Positions 5,222 to 5,240 of a stretch of 5,240 nucleotides of DNA are shown here, in pieces. Numbering within the stretch: position 1 is the first letter of the stretch; every line of letters begins with the position of its first letter. This stretch comes from Planctomycetota bacterium (GTDB lineage: Bacteria; Planctomycetota; Phycisphaerae; Phycisphaerales; UBA1924), in the NCBI GenBank assembly GCA_023429345.1, contig JAEYVB010000312.1, positions 1 through 5,240 on the forward strand, read 5' to 3'. The notes under the pieces are model-generated. The model saw only the letters and a program-made list of their open reading frames with translations, made no database searches and was not told where the DNA came from. A program made the translations under genes and the position numbers.

Positions 5222-5240
5222 GTGACCCTCCCCCGCATCC
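5222..5240 (+). CDS. Possible start of a further gene, cut by the window end
   Basis: GTG ACC CTC CCC CGC ATC gives M-T-L-P-R-I before the window ends. The codons carry the C-ending bias of the real genes, and a TACCCT box precedes the GTG at leaderless spacing. Six codons are too few to name a product. The gene would be divergent from the acetyltransferase, sharing the dyad-containing gap. Confidence 0.35.

Noticed and set aside
1..5240. CRISPR array, tRNA/rRNA genes, insertion sequences or a prophage
   Set aside because: I found no regularly spaced repeats, cloverleaf or rRNA-like sequence, transposase motifs or phage genes on either strand.

Overview
This is a GC-rich bacterial window with strongly C-biased third codon positions. 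Most start codons have no visible Shine-Dalgarno sequence. Codon style, gene content and a GCACGGGCATCCTGCCCGTG-type palindromic repeat point to a planctomycete, most plausibly class Phycisphaerae. That assignment is inference: there is no rRNA or other marker gene here.

Layout. Positions 1-392 hold no convincing gene and are read as the upstream region of the first gene. Five plus-strand genes follow at close spacing: a single-domain Rcp1-type response regulator (393-851); a lipoprotein related to M14 / MpaA-type zinc carboxypeptidases (899-1789); a GmhB-like HAD phosphatase (1833-2417); a family 9 glycosyltransferase of the ADP-heptose:LPS heptosyltransferase (WaaF) type (2430-3470); and a D-2-hydroxyacid dehydrogenase resembling phosphoglycerate dehydrogenase without an ACT domain (3505-4452). 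A 63-bp convergent gap with two copies of a hairpin repeat separates them from a minus-strand GNAT acetyltransferase (4516-5076). The gap upstream of that gene carries an AT-rich perfect inverted repeat. The first codons of a further plus-strand gene appear at 5222.

How the genes relate. The HAD phosphatase and the glycosyltransferase are the clearest functional pair: both resemble steps of ADP-heptose synthesis and transfer for a lipopolysaccharide core. The M14-like lipoprotein would also sit in the envelope. The response regulator, dehydrogenase and acetyltransferase have no evident link to that pathway. Although the plus-strand genes are close together, several have a TAnnnT (-10-like) box 5-9 bases before the start codon. 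They may therefore be separately transcribed leaderless genes rather than one classical operon.

Most gene families are ordinary. The points worth a second look are the recurrent -10-like boxes, the AT-rich dyad with a third half-site upstream of the acetyltransferase, an M14 homologue that appears to lack its third zinc ligand, a GmhB-like enzyme with a degraded zinc loop, and the paired dispersed repeats between convergent genes.
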